In this document: in pieces, positions 52,932 through 60,826 of the stretch
Numbering within the stretch: position 1 is the first letter of the stretch
Layout: each line of letters starts with the position of its first letter
Source of the DNA: CALRWV02 sp943371965
GTDB taxonomy: Bacteria; Bacteroidota; JABWAT01
Direction: 5' to 3'
Assembly: GCA_943371965.1 (NCBI GenBank)
Contig: CALRWV020000001.1
Coordinates: forward strand, 372,001 to 436,000
DNA: 64,000 nucleotides
Notes under the pieces: generated by a model
Told to the model about the DNA's origin: nothing
Databases searched by the model: none
What the model saw: the letters and a program-made list of their open reading frames with translations, nothing else
Translations under genes and position numbers: made by a program

Positions 52932-54416
52932 ATGGCAGAAAAACCATCAACAGAATTTTTTTCATCCCGTTTTGGGTTAATCGTTTCAGTTTTGGGAATT
53001 GCAGTTGGAACAGGAAATATTTGGCGCTTTCCCAGAATTGTAGCACAGAATGATGGCGGAACTTTCCTGATTCCGTGGGTTATTTTTCTTTTGATCTGGA
53101 GCGTACCGCTGATCATTGCAGAATTTGCGATGGGAAAACATACCCGAATGGGAAATGTTGGTGCTTTTGCAAAATTGATTGGGGCAAAATTCGGTTGGAT
53201 GGGTGCTTTTGTCGGTTTTGTGGCAACCGCAATTATGTTTTATTATTCAGTCGTCACGGGCTGGTGTATTTATTATTTCGGAAATGTTACTTTTTCATCA
53301 CTTCCCAATAATCTGGAAACATCAACTGCCATCTGGACAAATTTCCAGTCATCATCACTTCCGGTAGTTTTCCACTTGTTAGCTATGCTGTTTGGTGGAT
53401 TGATTATTTACAGAGGTGTTACGAGAGGAATCGAAAGAGTCAGCATGATCATGGTTCCGGCACTTCTAATAATTGTTGTAATTGCTGGAATCCGGGCTGT
53501 TACTTTAGATGGAGCTTATGAAGGTTTCAAATATTTTTTCACCCCAAATTTTCACAATCTTGCCAATGTTGATATTTGGTTGGCAGCTCTTACGCAAAAC
53601 GCATGGGATACCGGTGCAGGTTGGGGATTGATTATGACCTATGCCATTTACATGAAGAAGAAGGAAGATGTTGGAATCAACGCAGCTTTGATCGGGTTCG
53701 GAAACAATTCCGTTTCTCTATTGGCTGGAATTACTATTTTCTGTACTGTTTTTGCGCTGTTGGGTCCCGCCGCAAACGATGTTCTGAAACAATCAGGACC
53801 AGCAAGTACAGGATTGACTTTTATTTGGATGCCTCAACTTTTCAACCAAATGCACGGTGGTGAAATCCTTGCTCCATTATTCTTTTTGGGACTTTCCTTT
53901 GCAGCCTTTACTTCTTTGATTTCAATGATAGAACTGGCTGTCAGAATTTTTATGGATGCCGGATTGACAAGAAAAAATTCAATCCTAATTGTTTCTTCAG
54001 TTGGATTTTTTGCAGGAATTCCTTCTGCAATGAATCTTGGTTTTCTCGCCAATCAGGATTGGGTGTGGGGAATCGGACTAATGATTTCAGGTGGATTTAT
54101 TTCATTCGCAATCTTGAAATTTGGGGTTGATAAATTCAGGACTGAGCTGATTAATGGCGAAGGTGCAGATGTAAAAGTTGGGAAGTGGTGGAATGTAATA
54201 ATTGGCTGGTTGGTACCAATTCAAGTCGTAGTATTGATGGTTTGGTGGTTGTATAATTCAACCAAGTGGTATCCTGAAACCTGGTGGCAGCCATTCAATT
54301 TGGATACACCGGAGACTTTGGGAACCTGTATTGTTCAATGGGCAGTTTTAATTGTTGTACTTTTGTTCATTAACAAATGGCTGGTTACAAAAACACTTTC
54401 AAAAAGAGAAGCATAA
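52932..54416 (+). CDS. Sodium-dependent neurotransmitter-symporter family (NSS/SNF) transporter
   Basis: A 494-residue LeuT-fold protein with about 12 helices and the NSS N-terminal motif GTGNIWRFPRI. It carries amino acids or similar solutes with Na+. The immediate downstream 39-codon gene resembles MetS, the small partner of the methionine/alanine transporter MetP, so a hydrophobic amino acid is a reasonable guess. Confidence 0.92.
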   Translation: MAEKPSTEFFSSRFGLIVSVLGIAVGTGNIWRFPRIVAQNDGGTFLIPWVIFLLIWSVPLIIAEFAMGKHTRMGNVGAFAKLIGAKFGWMGAFVGFVATAIMFYYSVVTGWCIYYFGNVTFSSLPNNLETSTAIWTNFQSSSLPVVFHLLAMLFGGLIIYRGVTRGIERVSMIMVPALLIIVVIAGIRAVTLDGAYEGFKYFFTPNFHNLANVDIWLAALTQNAWDTGAGWGLIMTYAIYMKKKEDVGINAALIGFGNNSVSLLAGITIFCTVFALLGPAANDVLKQSGPASTGLTFIWMPQLFNQMHGGEILAPLFFLGLSFAAFTSLISMIELAVRIFMDAGLTRKNSILIVSSVGFFAGIPSAMNLGFLANQDWVWGIGLMISGGFISFAILKFGVDKFRTELINGEGADVKVGKWWNVIIGWLVPIQVVVLMVWWLYNSTKWYPETWWQPFNLDTPETLGTCIVQWAVLIVVLLFINKWLVTKTLSKREA

Positions 54417-54418
54417 TC

Positions 54419-54538
54419 ATGGAAAATTTATCATTTGAACTTTTTGGATTATTGGTTGCCGGAATTGTTTGGGGTGGATTCGGATATTTTTTATACCGCG
54501 CAGTAAAAGCAGAAAAACTTAAAAATGCGGATGAATAA
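54419..54538 (+). CDS. MetS-like NSS transporter small subunit (39 aa)
   Basis: A short gene 2 nt after the transporter stop, encoding MENLSFELFGL, one transmembrane helix (LLVAGIVWGGFGYFLYRAV) and a charged tail KAEKLKNADE. Size, single helix, charged end and position match the small MetS subunit that stabilises NSS transporters such as MetP of Corynebacterium. Confidence 0.75.
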   Translation: MENLSFELFGLLVAGIVWGGFGYFLYRAVKAEKLKNADE

Positions 54539-54574
54539 GTTACTCACAAAGGCGCAAAGTTGCAAAGAACTTTT

Positions 54575-54595
54575 CTCCCCTTTTTCAAAGGGGAG
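54575..54595 (+). terminator. Hairpin after the MetS-like gene
   Basis: A 9-bp perfect stem CTCCCCTTT/AAAGGGGAG with loop TTC. GAGGGGTTTTG follows shortly after. A long uninterrupted T-tail is lacking. Confidence 0.5.
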
Positions 54596-54651
54596 ATTAA
54601 GAGGGGTTTTGAATTTCATTCTTCATTTATAATTACTAATTAAAAATCACC

Positions 54652-55656
54652 ATGGAAATAAAAACCTTTTCAGACATTTTCAAATGGGCAAACACAACCA
54701 AGTTCAATCCGGTAATGCTTGTGACTTCAGATGAACATTTCATTCTACAGCAGGTTGAAAAAATTCTGGTTGAACGCTTTTATGATGGAGAAGCAAAAGA
54801 CTTCAATTATAATGTTATTTACGGTTCAGAAACTACTGGTTCAGCAATTGCTTCAGTTGCTTCCTCTTATCCAATGATGGCGGAAAGAAGAATGGTTATC
54901 GTTCGTGAAGCAGATAAAGTGACAAAGGAAAAAGACGAACTTGCAGGATATTTCAAATCTCCAAGTCAGTCAACCTTTTTACTGCTTGTTGGTCAAAAAG
55001 CAAATCGTGCAACACTTCCATGGAACCGAGTTCCGAAAGAATTTGCAATTGATACACCAACTATTTACGACTATCATGTCCGTCCATGGATCAAAGAAAT
55101 TTCATTAGCATCCGGTTTCAAAATTGATGATGAAACCGTCGAGTTTATTCTCAACACAATGGGAACAAATATTTCTTACATCGCAGCAGAATTTGAGAAA
55201 ATGTCAACCGCAGAAATTCCAAATAAAGTTTTAACTGTTGAACTGGTTTCAAAATTTACCGGTATCAGAAAAGATTGGAATCCGTGGGAACTGAAAGATG
55301 CGCTTGTAAAAGGTGATGAAGAAAAAGCACAGTTGATTGCAATAAAAATGCTGCAATCCGGTGAAAATCCGATCGGAATTTTATCAAGTTTGACCTATTC
55401 ATTCAAATCGATGTGGTTGCGTTCTTATCAGCTGGCAGTCAACAAAAATGAACCTCCGCCAAAACGCTATCCTGAGTTGATTGAATATAATCTCGTTAAG
55501 GAAATGGGTCCGAAAGCGGCACGAAAAATTGAATTCATTCTGGAAAAAATGTGTCAATTGGATGCAGATTTGAAAGGATTTTCAACTTTCCCTTCACAAA
55601 TTTTATTTGGTTCGTTTATCTCAGAAGTCTGTAATTTTGAAAAAAGGGATGATTAG
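54652..55656 (+). CDS. holA: DNA polymerase III subunit delta
   Basis: A 334-residue clamp-loader wrench. The N-terminal domain I starts PVMLVTSDEHFILQQVEKIL, with YPMMAERRMVIVREADKV and the AAA-like fold continuing to about 200. A C-terminal helical collar domain follows. HolA opens the beta clamp during loading. The N-terminus diverges from E. coli HolA, as is normal for this protein. Confidence 0.85.
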   Translation: MEIKTFSDIFKWANTTKFNPVMLVTSDEHFILQQVEKILVERFYDGEAKDFNYNVIYGSETTGSAIASVASSYPMMAERRMVIVREADKVTKEKDELAGYFKSPSQSTFLLLVGQKANRATLPWNRVPKEFAIDTPTIYDYHVRPWIKEISLASGFKIDDETVEFILNTMGTNISYIAAEFEKMSTAEIPNKVLTVELVSKFTGIRKDWNPWELKDALVKGDEEKAQLIAIKMLQSGENPIGILSSLTYSFKSMWLRSYQLAVNKNEPPPKRYPELIEYNLVKEMGPKAARKIEFILEKMCQLDADLKGFSTFPSQILFGSFISEVCNFEKRDD

Positions 55657-55660
55657 AAAA

Positions 55661-55744
55661 TTGACCATTGACAACCGACCATAGTCCACAGAATAAAGTT
55701 TCGATTTGCAAATAACTATTGTCGGTCGTCCGTTGTCAGCGGTC
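55661..55744. repeat. Fold-back intergenic array of GTC-word heptamers
   Basis: Left words TTGACCA, TTGACAA, CCGACCA, TAGTCCA (55661-55688) and right words TTGTCGG, TCGTCCG, TTGTCAG, CGGTCTT (55719-55746) are imperfect inverted copies, both in 7-bp register. The array lies between holA and the sigma-factor gene. Confidence 0.7.
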
Positions 55745-55809
55745 TTTGCAGGAACTTTACAATTTCACTGATGTATAATTCTCCATTGTTATTTATAAAG
55801 GTGAAAACT

Positions 55810-56466
55810 ATGGCAGATTCAATTGCATTAACCGTTCCACCTTTCATTCACATTCAGCCTGAGACAAAGAAAAATTCGCGTCGTATGACAAAAGATACCA
55901 CCAATGAAGAGCTGTTATGGGAACTGAAATGCGGTAATAAAGATGTATTTCCACTAATCGTCAACAGGTTCAAATCACAACTGTTCAATGTAGTTTTCAG
56001 GTTCCTTGGAAACAGGGAAGATGCCGAAGATGTTGTTCAGGATTCTTTGATAAAAGTTTTTCTTCACATCGATAAATACGACCGGGCATACAAGGCAAGT
56101 ACTTGGATTTATACTATCACTATGAATCTTGCACGTACAAATTACAAAAAAAAGCACAGGTGGCTGATATTGGCTTCTTCGCTGATGAAAGATGAAGATT
56201 CGGTTGATGTTGTTGAAACTGCAATAGATTATTCAATGTCTCCGGAATTTTATTCCGATTCCAATTTCCAGCAGGAAATGATTGAAAAGTCACTCGCAAA
56301 AGTGAATCCAATTTTTAAGGAAGCAATGATTTTGCGCGATATTGAAGGACTTCAGTACGAAGAAATTGGAGAAATTCTGGGACTGAATCTTGGAACTGTC
56401 AAAAGCAGAATCAACCGCGGCAGGGAAGATTTCAAAAAAATACTTTCGAAAGAAATGCACAAATAA
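55810..56466 (+). CDS. ECF-type RNA polymerase sigma factor
   Basis: A 218-residue sigma-70 family member with region 2 (LFNVVFRFLGNREDAEDVVQDSLIKVF and STWIYTITMNLARTNYKKKHR, about 65-115) and region 4 (EAMILRDIEGLQYEEIGEILGLNLGTVKSRINRGRE, about 165-205). Regions 1.2 and 3 are absent. ATG 55810 has AAGGTG upstream; an in-frame start at 55771 has no ribosome site. It overlaps the anti-sigma gene (TAATG). Confidence 0.93.
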   Translation: MADSIALTVPPFIHIQPETKKNSRRMTKDTTNEELLWELKCGNKDVFPLIVNRFKSQLFNVVFRFLGNREDAEDVVQDSLIKVFLHIDKYDRAYKASTWIYTITMNLARTNYKKKHRWLILASSLMKDEDSVDVVETAIDYSMSPEFYSDSNFQQEMIEKSLAKVNPIFKEAMILRDIEGLQYEEIGEILGLNLGTVKSRINRGREDFKKILSKEMHK

Positions 56467-56873
56467 TGAAGTACTGTTCGGAAAAATGGCAGCAGAAAGT
56501 GGAAGCATATTCTGATAATTTATTGTCGGAAGAGGAAGATTTGCTGGTAGAAGAACATTTGCGGACATGCGATTTATGTGCTGAATCATTGGCAGAACAG
56601 GAGCAGTTGCTTTCAGTGATCAGGTCACTTCCACAAATCCCGGTCAGTTCAGATTTCGATAATAAAATAATTTCAAAAATTGATAGAATTCAACTCGAAA
56701 TTCGAAATCCGATTTTCCGTTATTTTGAGTTTTTTGCAGTGATATTTATTTTACTGTTCGGTCTCATTACTTTTTTGGGATTTCAGCTCTTTAAAGAAAT
56801 CAATCAGGAAGAAATAAATACTGAAAAAGTAAAACTTCATCATGAAGCAACCGTTGCGTTGCCAGACAAATAA
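56466..56873 (+). CDS. Zinc-finger anti-sigma factor
   Basis: A 135-residue protein with an N-terminal HxxxCxxC zinc site (EEHLRTCDLC, about 30-39), a transmembrane helix (about 84-107, FAVIFILLFGLITFLGFQLF) and a short outside tail. It should hold the coupled sigma factor inactive at the membrane until an envelope signal releases it. It ends directly against the convergent cinA stop. Confidence 0.88.
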   Translation: MKYCSEKWQQKVEAYSDNLLSEEEDLLVEEHLRTCDLCAESLAEQEQLLSVIRSLPQIPVSSDFDNKIISKIDRIQLEIRNPIFRYFEFFAVIFILLFGLITFLGFQLFKEINQEEINTEKVKLHHEATVALPDK

Positions 56874-58130
56874 TCAACTGATTCCAAGCAATTCATTTCT
56901 GATAATCGAAAAAGCAGCATTTGCTGTACGTTCTTTGATTGTTACTCTGTCACCGGGGAAATTGATTTTTTTCGCAAAACTTTTTACACCATCTGAAAAT
57001 CCGATATAAACCAATCCAACTGGTTTTTCTTCTGAACCCCCGGTTGGACCTGCAATTCCGGTTGTTGAAATTCCGATTGAACTTCCTGTTGCTTTTCTGA
57101 TTCCTTCTGCCATTTCAACAGCAACCTGTTCGCTCACAGCACCGAATTTTTTTATTGATTCCGGATTCACCCCTAACAACTTAATTTTTGAATCGTTTGA
57201 ATAACTTACAACATCTGCAAGTAATATTTCTGAAACTCCGGAAATATCGGTAAGCTTATCGCCAATCAGACCACCTGTGCAGGATTCCGCAACTGAAAGT
57301 GTCATTGCTCTTGATTTTAATAACGAAACCAATGCATTTTCAATTTCCTCTTCACCCACACCGTAATAATAAATACCGGATCTTTCAATAATAAGCTGAC
57401 AAGTTTTTTCCAGTTCATCATTAATTCTGTTTAAATCGGTTCCTTTAATCAAAACACGGAGACGAACTCCGGTTAAAGAAGGAAGAAATGCCAGTGTCGA
57501 ATTTTCAGGGAGAAATGTTTTTACATCACCAATTCTTTCCGCCAAAGTTGATTCAGGAATACCTTGGGTTCTGAGAGTACGCTGAACAATTTTCTGATCA
57601 GGATTTTTCTTTTCGATAATGGTTTTAATTCTGTTTAACGCAAGAAACTTCATTTCTTTGGGAACACCGGGAAGCACAAATAAATCGTGACCATTTTTTG
57701 AAAACCACATTCCCGGAGCAGTTCCAACATTATTAACAAGCGTTTTTCCTGAATCAGGAACGTCAGCCTGTTGTTCATTTAAAACAGAAACTGTTCTGCC
57801 GCGTTTTTCGAAAATTTCTCTGATGATTTCAAATTGTTCATCACTTCTTACATATTTTCCGCCAAAGATTTCAAGTATTATTTTTTTTGTGATGTCATCA
57901 TGTGTTGGTCCCAATCCACCGGTAGTAATTACAACATCATTCTGATCAAGCGCATTGATAATTGCTGTTTTTATCTGTTCTTCATTATCACCAACTGTCA
58001 GATTATTTGAAACTGTATAACCGGATTCTGTTAAAAAATTTCCAAGGAAAGCAGCGTTGGTATTTACAATCTGTCCGATCAGGATTTCATCTCCTATTGT
58101 AATGATTGAAGCTGTCAGATTAGTAGCCAT
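56874..58130 (-). CDS. cinA: CinA-family protein (competence/damage-inducible; NMN amidohydrolase)
   Basis: A 418-residue protein with an N-terminal MoaB/MogA-like domain (GDEILIGQIVNTNAAFLG, GGLGPTHDD, FVLPGVPKEM) active in ADP-ribose pyrophosphatase reactions, and a C-terminal PncC domain (VAESCTGGLIGDKLT, STTGIAGPTGG) that deamidates NMN. Both halves look intact. It overlaps pgpA by 16 bp at its start. Confidence 0.94.
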   Translation of the reverse strand: MATNLTASIITIGDEILIGQIVNTNAAFLGNFLTESGYTVSNNLTVGDNEEQIKTAIINALDQNDVVITTGGLGPTHDDITKKIILEIFGGKYVRSDEQFEIIREIFEKRGRTVSVLNEQQADVPDSGKTLVNNVGTAPGMWFSKNGHDLFVLPGVPKEMKFLALNRIKTIIEKKNPDQKIVQRTLRTQGIPESTLAERIGDVKTFLPENSTLAFLPSLTGVRLRVLIKGTDLNRINDELEKTCQLIIERSGIYYYGVGEEEIENALVSLLKSRAMTLSVAESCTGGLIGDKLTDISGVSEILLADVVSYSNDSKIKLLGVNPESIKKFGAVSEQVAVEMAEGIRKATGSSIGISTTGIAGPTGGSEEKPVGLVYIGFSDGVKSFAKKINFPGDRVTIKERTANAAFSIIRNELLGIS

Positions 58131-58567
58131 TTAACACCGCCAATAATTAAAAGTGAATAAATTCCTGCCAGAACATCATCAAGCATAATTCCGGTTCCTC
58201 CCGGAAATTTCTGCAGATTATTGATCTTCATAATTTTTGAAATATCGAAAATTCTAAACAGGATAAAAGACAGTAAAATAAAGTAATAATCATTTGAAGC
58301 TAAAATTATAAGTGGAATATTTTGCCCGACCCATTCATCAACAATAAACCAGCAGGGATCTTTTTCATCAAATTTTTCGGCAAGGTCTCCGAGCCAAACT
58401 CCAACAAACAACAATAGGGCAGTGAAAACGGAAAAAAGTAGGGGATTGTGAAATGGCTCAAAAAAAATAAATACAAGACAGGCGAAAAGACTTCCAAGCG
58501 TTCCTGGAAATATAGGGGAAAAGCCGATGCCAAAAATGGAACCGAAAAATTTTGTCGCTGATTTCAT
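58115..58567 (-). CDS. pgpA: Phosphatidylglycerophosphatase A
   Basis: A 150-residue membrane phosphatase that converts phosphatidylglycerol phosphate to phosphatidylglycerol. Motifs are GFSPIFPGTLGS, DEWVGQ, FRIFDISK and GGTGIMLDDVLAG with the conserved acidic pair. It follows pgsA with a 4-bp overlap, so the two consecutive steps of phosphatidylglycerol synthesis are made from one mRNA. Confidence 0.93.
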   Translation of the reverse strand: MKSATKFFGSIFGIGFSPIFPGTLGSLFACLVFIFFEPFHNPLLFSVFTALLLFVGVWLGDLAEKFDEKDPCWFIVDEWVGQNIPLIILASNDYYFILLSFILFRIFDISKIMKINNLQKFPGGTGIMLDDVLAGIYSLLIIGGVKWLLI

Positions 58568-59181
58568 AAATCTTCTGAATCATTTTGTTTGACGTTCATG
58601 ACAAAATCTTTATACAGATAAACCATTCCACTTATTAAAGTATACATGGTCACAATAAGGAAAAGAATTTGGAGATAATCTGAAACAAGAATTTCTTTAA
58701 GTAAAGGAGTAATGAATTGATCATCAACAAAAATGCGTGGGTAAGTTATTCCGATTAGAACAACATAAATTGTTATCAATTGAACAGCTGTTTTCCATTT
58801 TGCAAACAGATTTGCCGGAATTGATTTCCCCTTGAACTCTTCATAAATGCGGTAAAGGGTAAGTGATATATCACGGATAACGATAATAAGAACCATCCAA
58901 AGCTGCATCAGACCAATTTCATAAAAGGCCCAAAATGCTGCACTTGTTAAAACCTTATCAGCAAATGGGTCCAGGAATTTTCCTAATCGGCTGACAGTTC
59001 CCATTTTTCTGGCAAGAAATCCATCAAGCCAATCAGTAATACTCGCAATGGTAAAAACAGAAATACAGATGATTGCTGAAATTTTATCCGTTGGAAAGAA
59101 ATAATAATAGAAGACGGGAGTCAATAAAACCCGGAGAAATGTTGCCTGATTGGCTAAACTGAAGAAGTAAACCTGTTTCAT
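58564..59181 (-). CDS. pgsA: CDP-diacylglycerol-glycerol-3-phosphate 3-phosphatidyltransferase
   Basis: A 205-residue polytopic enzyme with the CDP-alcohol signature DGFLARKMGTVSRLGKFLDP followed by FADK. It joins glycerol-3-phosphate to CDP-diacylglycerol. Coupling to pgpA makes this the main PgsA candidate of the two in the window. Confidence 0.9.
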   Translation of the reverse strand: MKQVYFFSLANQATFLRVLLTPVFYYYFFPTDKISAIICISVFTIASITDWLDGFLARKMGTVSRLGKFLDPFADKVLTSAAFWAFYEIGLMQLWMVLIIVIRDISLTLYRIYEEFKGKSIPANLFAKWKTAVQLITIYVVLIGITYPRIFVDDQFITPLLKEILVSDYLQILFLIVTMYTLISGMVYLYKDFVMNVKQNDSEDL

Positions 59182-59204
59182 GTTGTTAATTTATCAGGTA
59201 TATA

Positions 59205-59239
59205 AAAAAAAAGGTCATTGCTAAGATGACCTTTTTTTT
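59205..59239 (-). terminator. Rho-independent terminator after rpmB
   Basis: Stem AAAAAAAAGGTCAT/ATGACCTTTTTTTT with a 7-nt loop (TGCTAAG). T-runs on both strands make it usable in both directions. Confidence 0.93.
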
Positions 59240-59264
59240 CAAAATTATGAAAGAACTTTTTTAA

Positions 59265-59456
59265 TTATGCAGCTTTCAGTACTTTTCCGGATTTCAAGCA
59301 TCCGGTACAAACTTTAATTCTCATTGGTTTGCCTTCAACACTAGCTCTAACTTTTTGAAGGTTTGGTAACCATCTTCTTCTTGAACGGTTGTTTGCGTGG
59401 GAAACATTGTTCCCGTAGATAGTACCTTTTCCGCAAACATCACAACGTTGTGCCAT
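59265..59456 (-). CDS. rpmB: 50S ribosomal protein L28
   Basis: A 63-residue L28 with two CxxC pairs (CDVCGKG, CTGCLKSG), the zinc-binding form, and HANNRSRRRWLPNLQKV. SD GGGAGA precedes the start. No rpmG (L33) gene is adjacent. A terminator closes the unit. Confidence 0.96.
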   Translation of the reverse strand: MAQRCDVCGKGTIYGNNVSHANNRSRRRWLPNLQKVRASVEGKPMRIKVCTGCLKSGKVLKAA

Positions 59457-59510
59457 GATTAATCTCCCTGAATCTGTATCACTAAAATCAATTTAAATTT
59501 TCAAAGACTG

Positions 59511-59541
59511 CAAAGATAAACGACTAATGATATCAATGCAA
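59511..59541 (-). promoter_or_regulatory. Promoter of rpmB (TTG, 20 nt, TATCTTTG)
   Basis: The reverse strand has TATCTTTG (59518-59511) with TTG (59541-59539) exactly 20 nt upstream of it, the same spacing as in the bc-complex promoter. It is 55 nt before the rpmB start. Confidence 0.6.
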
Positions 59542-59842
59542 TAGAAAGTTAAATAAACTACTTCATAAATTACTGACAAAGAAACAGTTCCTGTGAGAAT
59601 ATTTCCATCAGTAAAAACAGCTTAGATAGTTAACAATGAATTTTATTTTCCCGATAGTTTAACAAAATAAATAAAGATAAAAATATCCCTTAATTATTAA
59701 GGTTAAGGATTAAATTTGTTTGAAATCATTTTTAGAATTTTAACATAATTATAATGAATATTTTAAAATGCAGAAATTTACATTTTCATTACACAATGCA
59801 AAGAATCAAGTAAATTAATGTCATTGCTTTCTCAAAACATGA

Positions 59843-59873
59843 TTGACAAACTTTTCTTCAATGCGTACTTTTG
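59843..59873 (+). promoter_or_regulatory. Promoter of the bc-complex operon (TTGAC, TACTTTTG)
   Basis: TTG (59843-59845) lies 20 nt before TACTTTTG (59866-59873), which fits TAnnTTTG. The ferredoxin start codon is 49 nt further on. Confidence 0.6.
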
Positions 59874-59921
59874 GGCGTTTTAAAACATCGCAACTGCATA
59901 AAGTCTGCTAAGGAAATTTTC

Positions 59922-60215
59922 ATGGCCGAAGTTACCGAAAAATCACCTGTTGCCAAACCAAAAAAACTACCAAAGAACCTTGCCCTTATTGATTCATCCA
60001 CCTGTACTGGATGTGAAGTTTGTATTGAATTCTGTGACTTTAATGCGATTATCAAAATTGACCACCCAGAAAATGATGCTGAGATGGGAATTTGCCAGGT
60101 TGTTGTTGAAAACTGTGTAGGTTGTACGCTTTGTACCAAGGCTTGTCCTTGGGAAGTAATTCAAATGTTCAGGATAGATGAAGTAAAATCAGAAGTTGAA
60201 AAACTTATTGCTTAA
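59922..60215 (+). CDS. 2[4Fe-4S] ferredoxin of the bc-complex operon
   Basis: A 97-residue protein with a Lys/Pro-rich N-terminus and two CxxCxxCxxxC sets: C28, C31, C34, C38 and C65, C68, C71, C75. ATG 59922 has AAGGA upstream. An earlier in-frame GTG-like start at 59871 lies inside the promoter box. It has no signal peptide, so it should be cytosolic. Its place as first gene of a Rieske/cytochrome b operon suggests it donates or accepts electrons at that complex. Confidence 0.9.
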   Translation: MAEVTEKSPVAKPKKLPKNLALIDSSTCTGCEVCIEFCDFNAIIKIDHPENDAEMGICQVVVENCVGCTLCTKACPWEVIQMFRIDEVKSEVEKLIA

Positions 60216-60250
60216 TATAAAATTGACATTCAGAGGAGATAATACTGCTA

Positions 60251-60811
60251 ATGAGTGACGTTCAAAGTCAAAAAGACAAATTAAAGAAAAGTAAGGGTAA
60301 CGCAGAATTAAGTGGCGGGATCTGGTTTTCAAGACGGAATTTCCTGACAATGGCTGGTTGGGCTGCTTTCTTCGGATTCTTTCTTACTATGGTTCTCGGA
60401 TCAGTTCGAATGATGTTTCCGAAGGTGCTTTATGAACCATCTTTGAAATTCAAGGTTGGATTTCCTGATACATTTACACTTGGCGTATCTGAAAAATTTG
60501 TTGAGAAATTCAAAATTTGGATTGTTCGGAAACCAGAAGGTTTTTACGCATTGTCAACAGTTTGTACGCATTTAGGATGTACTCCAAGATGGCTGTCATC
60601 TGAGCAGAAATTTAAATGTCCTTGCCATGGATCTGGTTTTTATGACTCGGGAATCAATTTTGAAGGACCAGCACCGAGACCGTTGGAAAGATTCCAGATT
60701 ACTCTGGCTGATGACGGTCAGATCGCAATTGATAAAGGTGTAAAATTCCTTCAGGAAAAAGGCGAATGGGATAAAGCAGAGTCATTCCTTAAATATTCAT
60801 CACTTAGCTGA
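60251..60811 (+). CDS. Rieske iron-sulfur protein
   Basis: A 186-residue subunit. A Tat-type twin Arg (SRRNFLTMAG, 28-36) precedes a single membrane anchor (about 33-55). The [2Fe-2S] domain carries C105-T-H107-L-G-C110 and C123-P-C125-H126. C105, H107, C123 and H126 are the cluster ligands, with C110 and C125 forming the disulfide. It carries electrons from menaquinol to the multiheme cytochrome. SD GAGGAG stands before the start. Confidence 0.96.
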   Translation: MSDVQSQKDKLKKSKGNAELSGGIWFSRRNFLTMAGWAAFFGFFLTMVLGSVRMMFPKVLYEPSLKFKVGFPDTFTLGVSEKFVEKFKIWIVRKPEGFYALSTVCTHLGCTPRWLSSEQKFKCPCHGSGFYDSGINFEGPAPRPLERFQITLADDGQIAIDKGVKFLQEKGEWDKAESFLKYSSLS

Positions 60812-60826
60812 TAAGGTTAACAGAAA

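Larger units (their letters stand above)
59457..59921. other. Divergent promoter region between rpmB and the bc-complex operon
   Basis: The 465-bp region is very AT-rich. It contains promoter-like elements for both directions at its ends, plus a short ATTATTAAGGTTAAGG stretch near 59695. No small gene, repeat array or tRNA was found. Confidence 0.6.
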
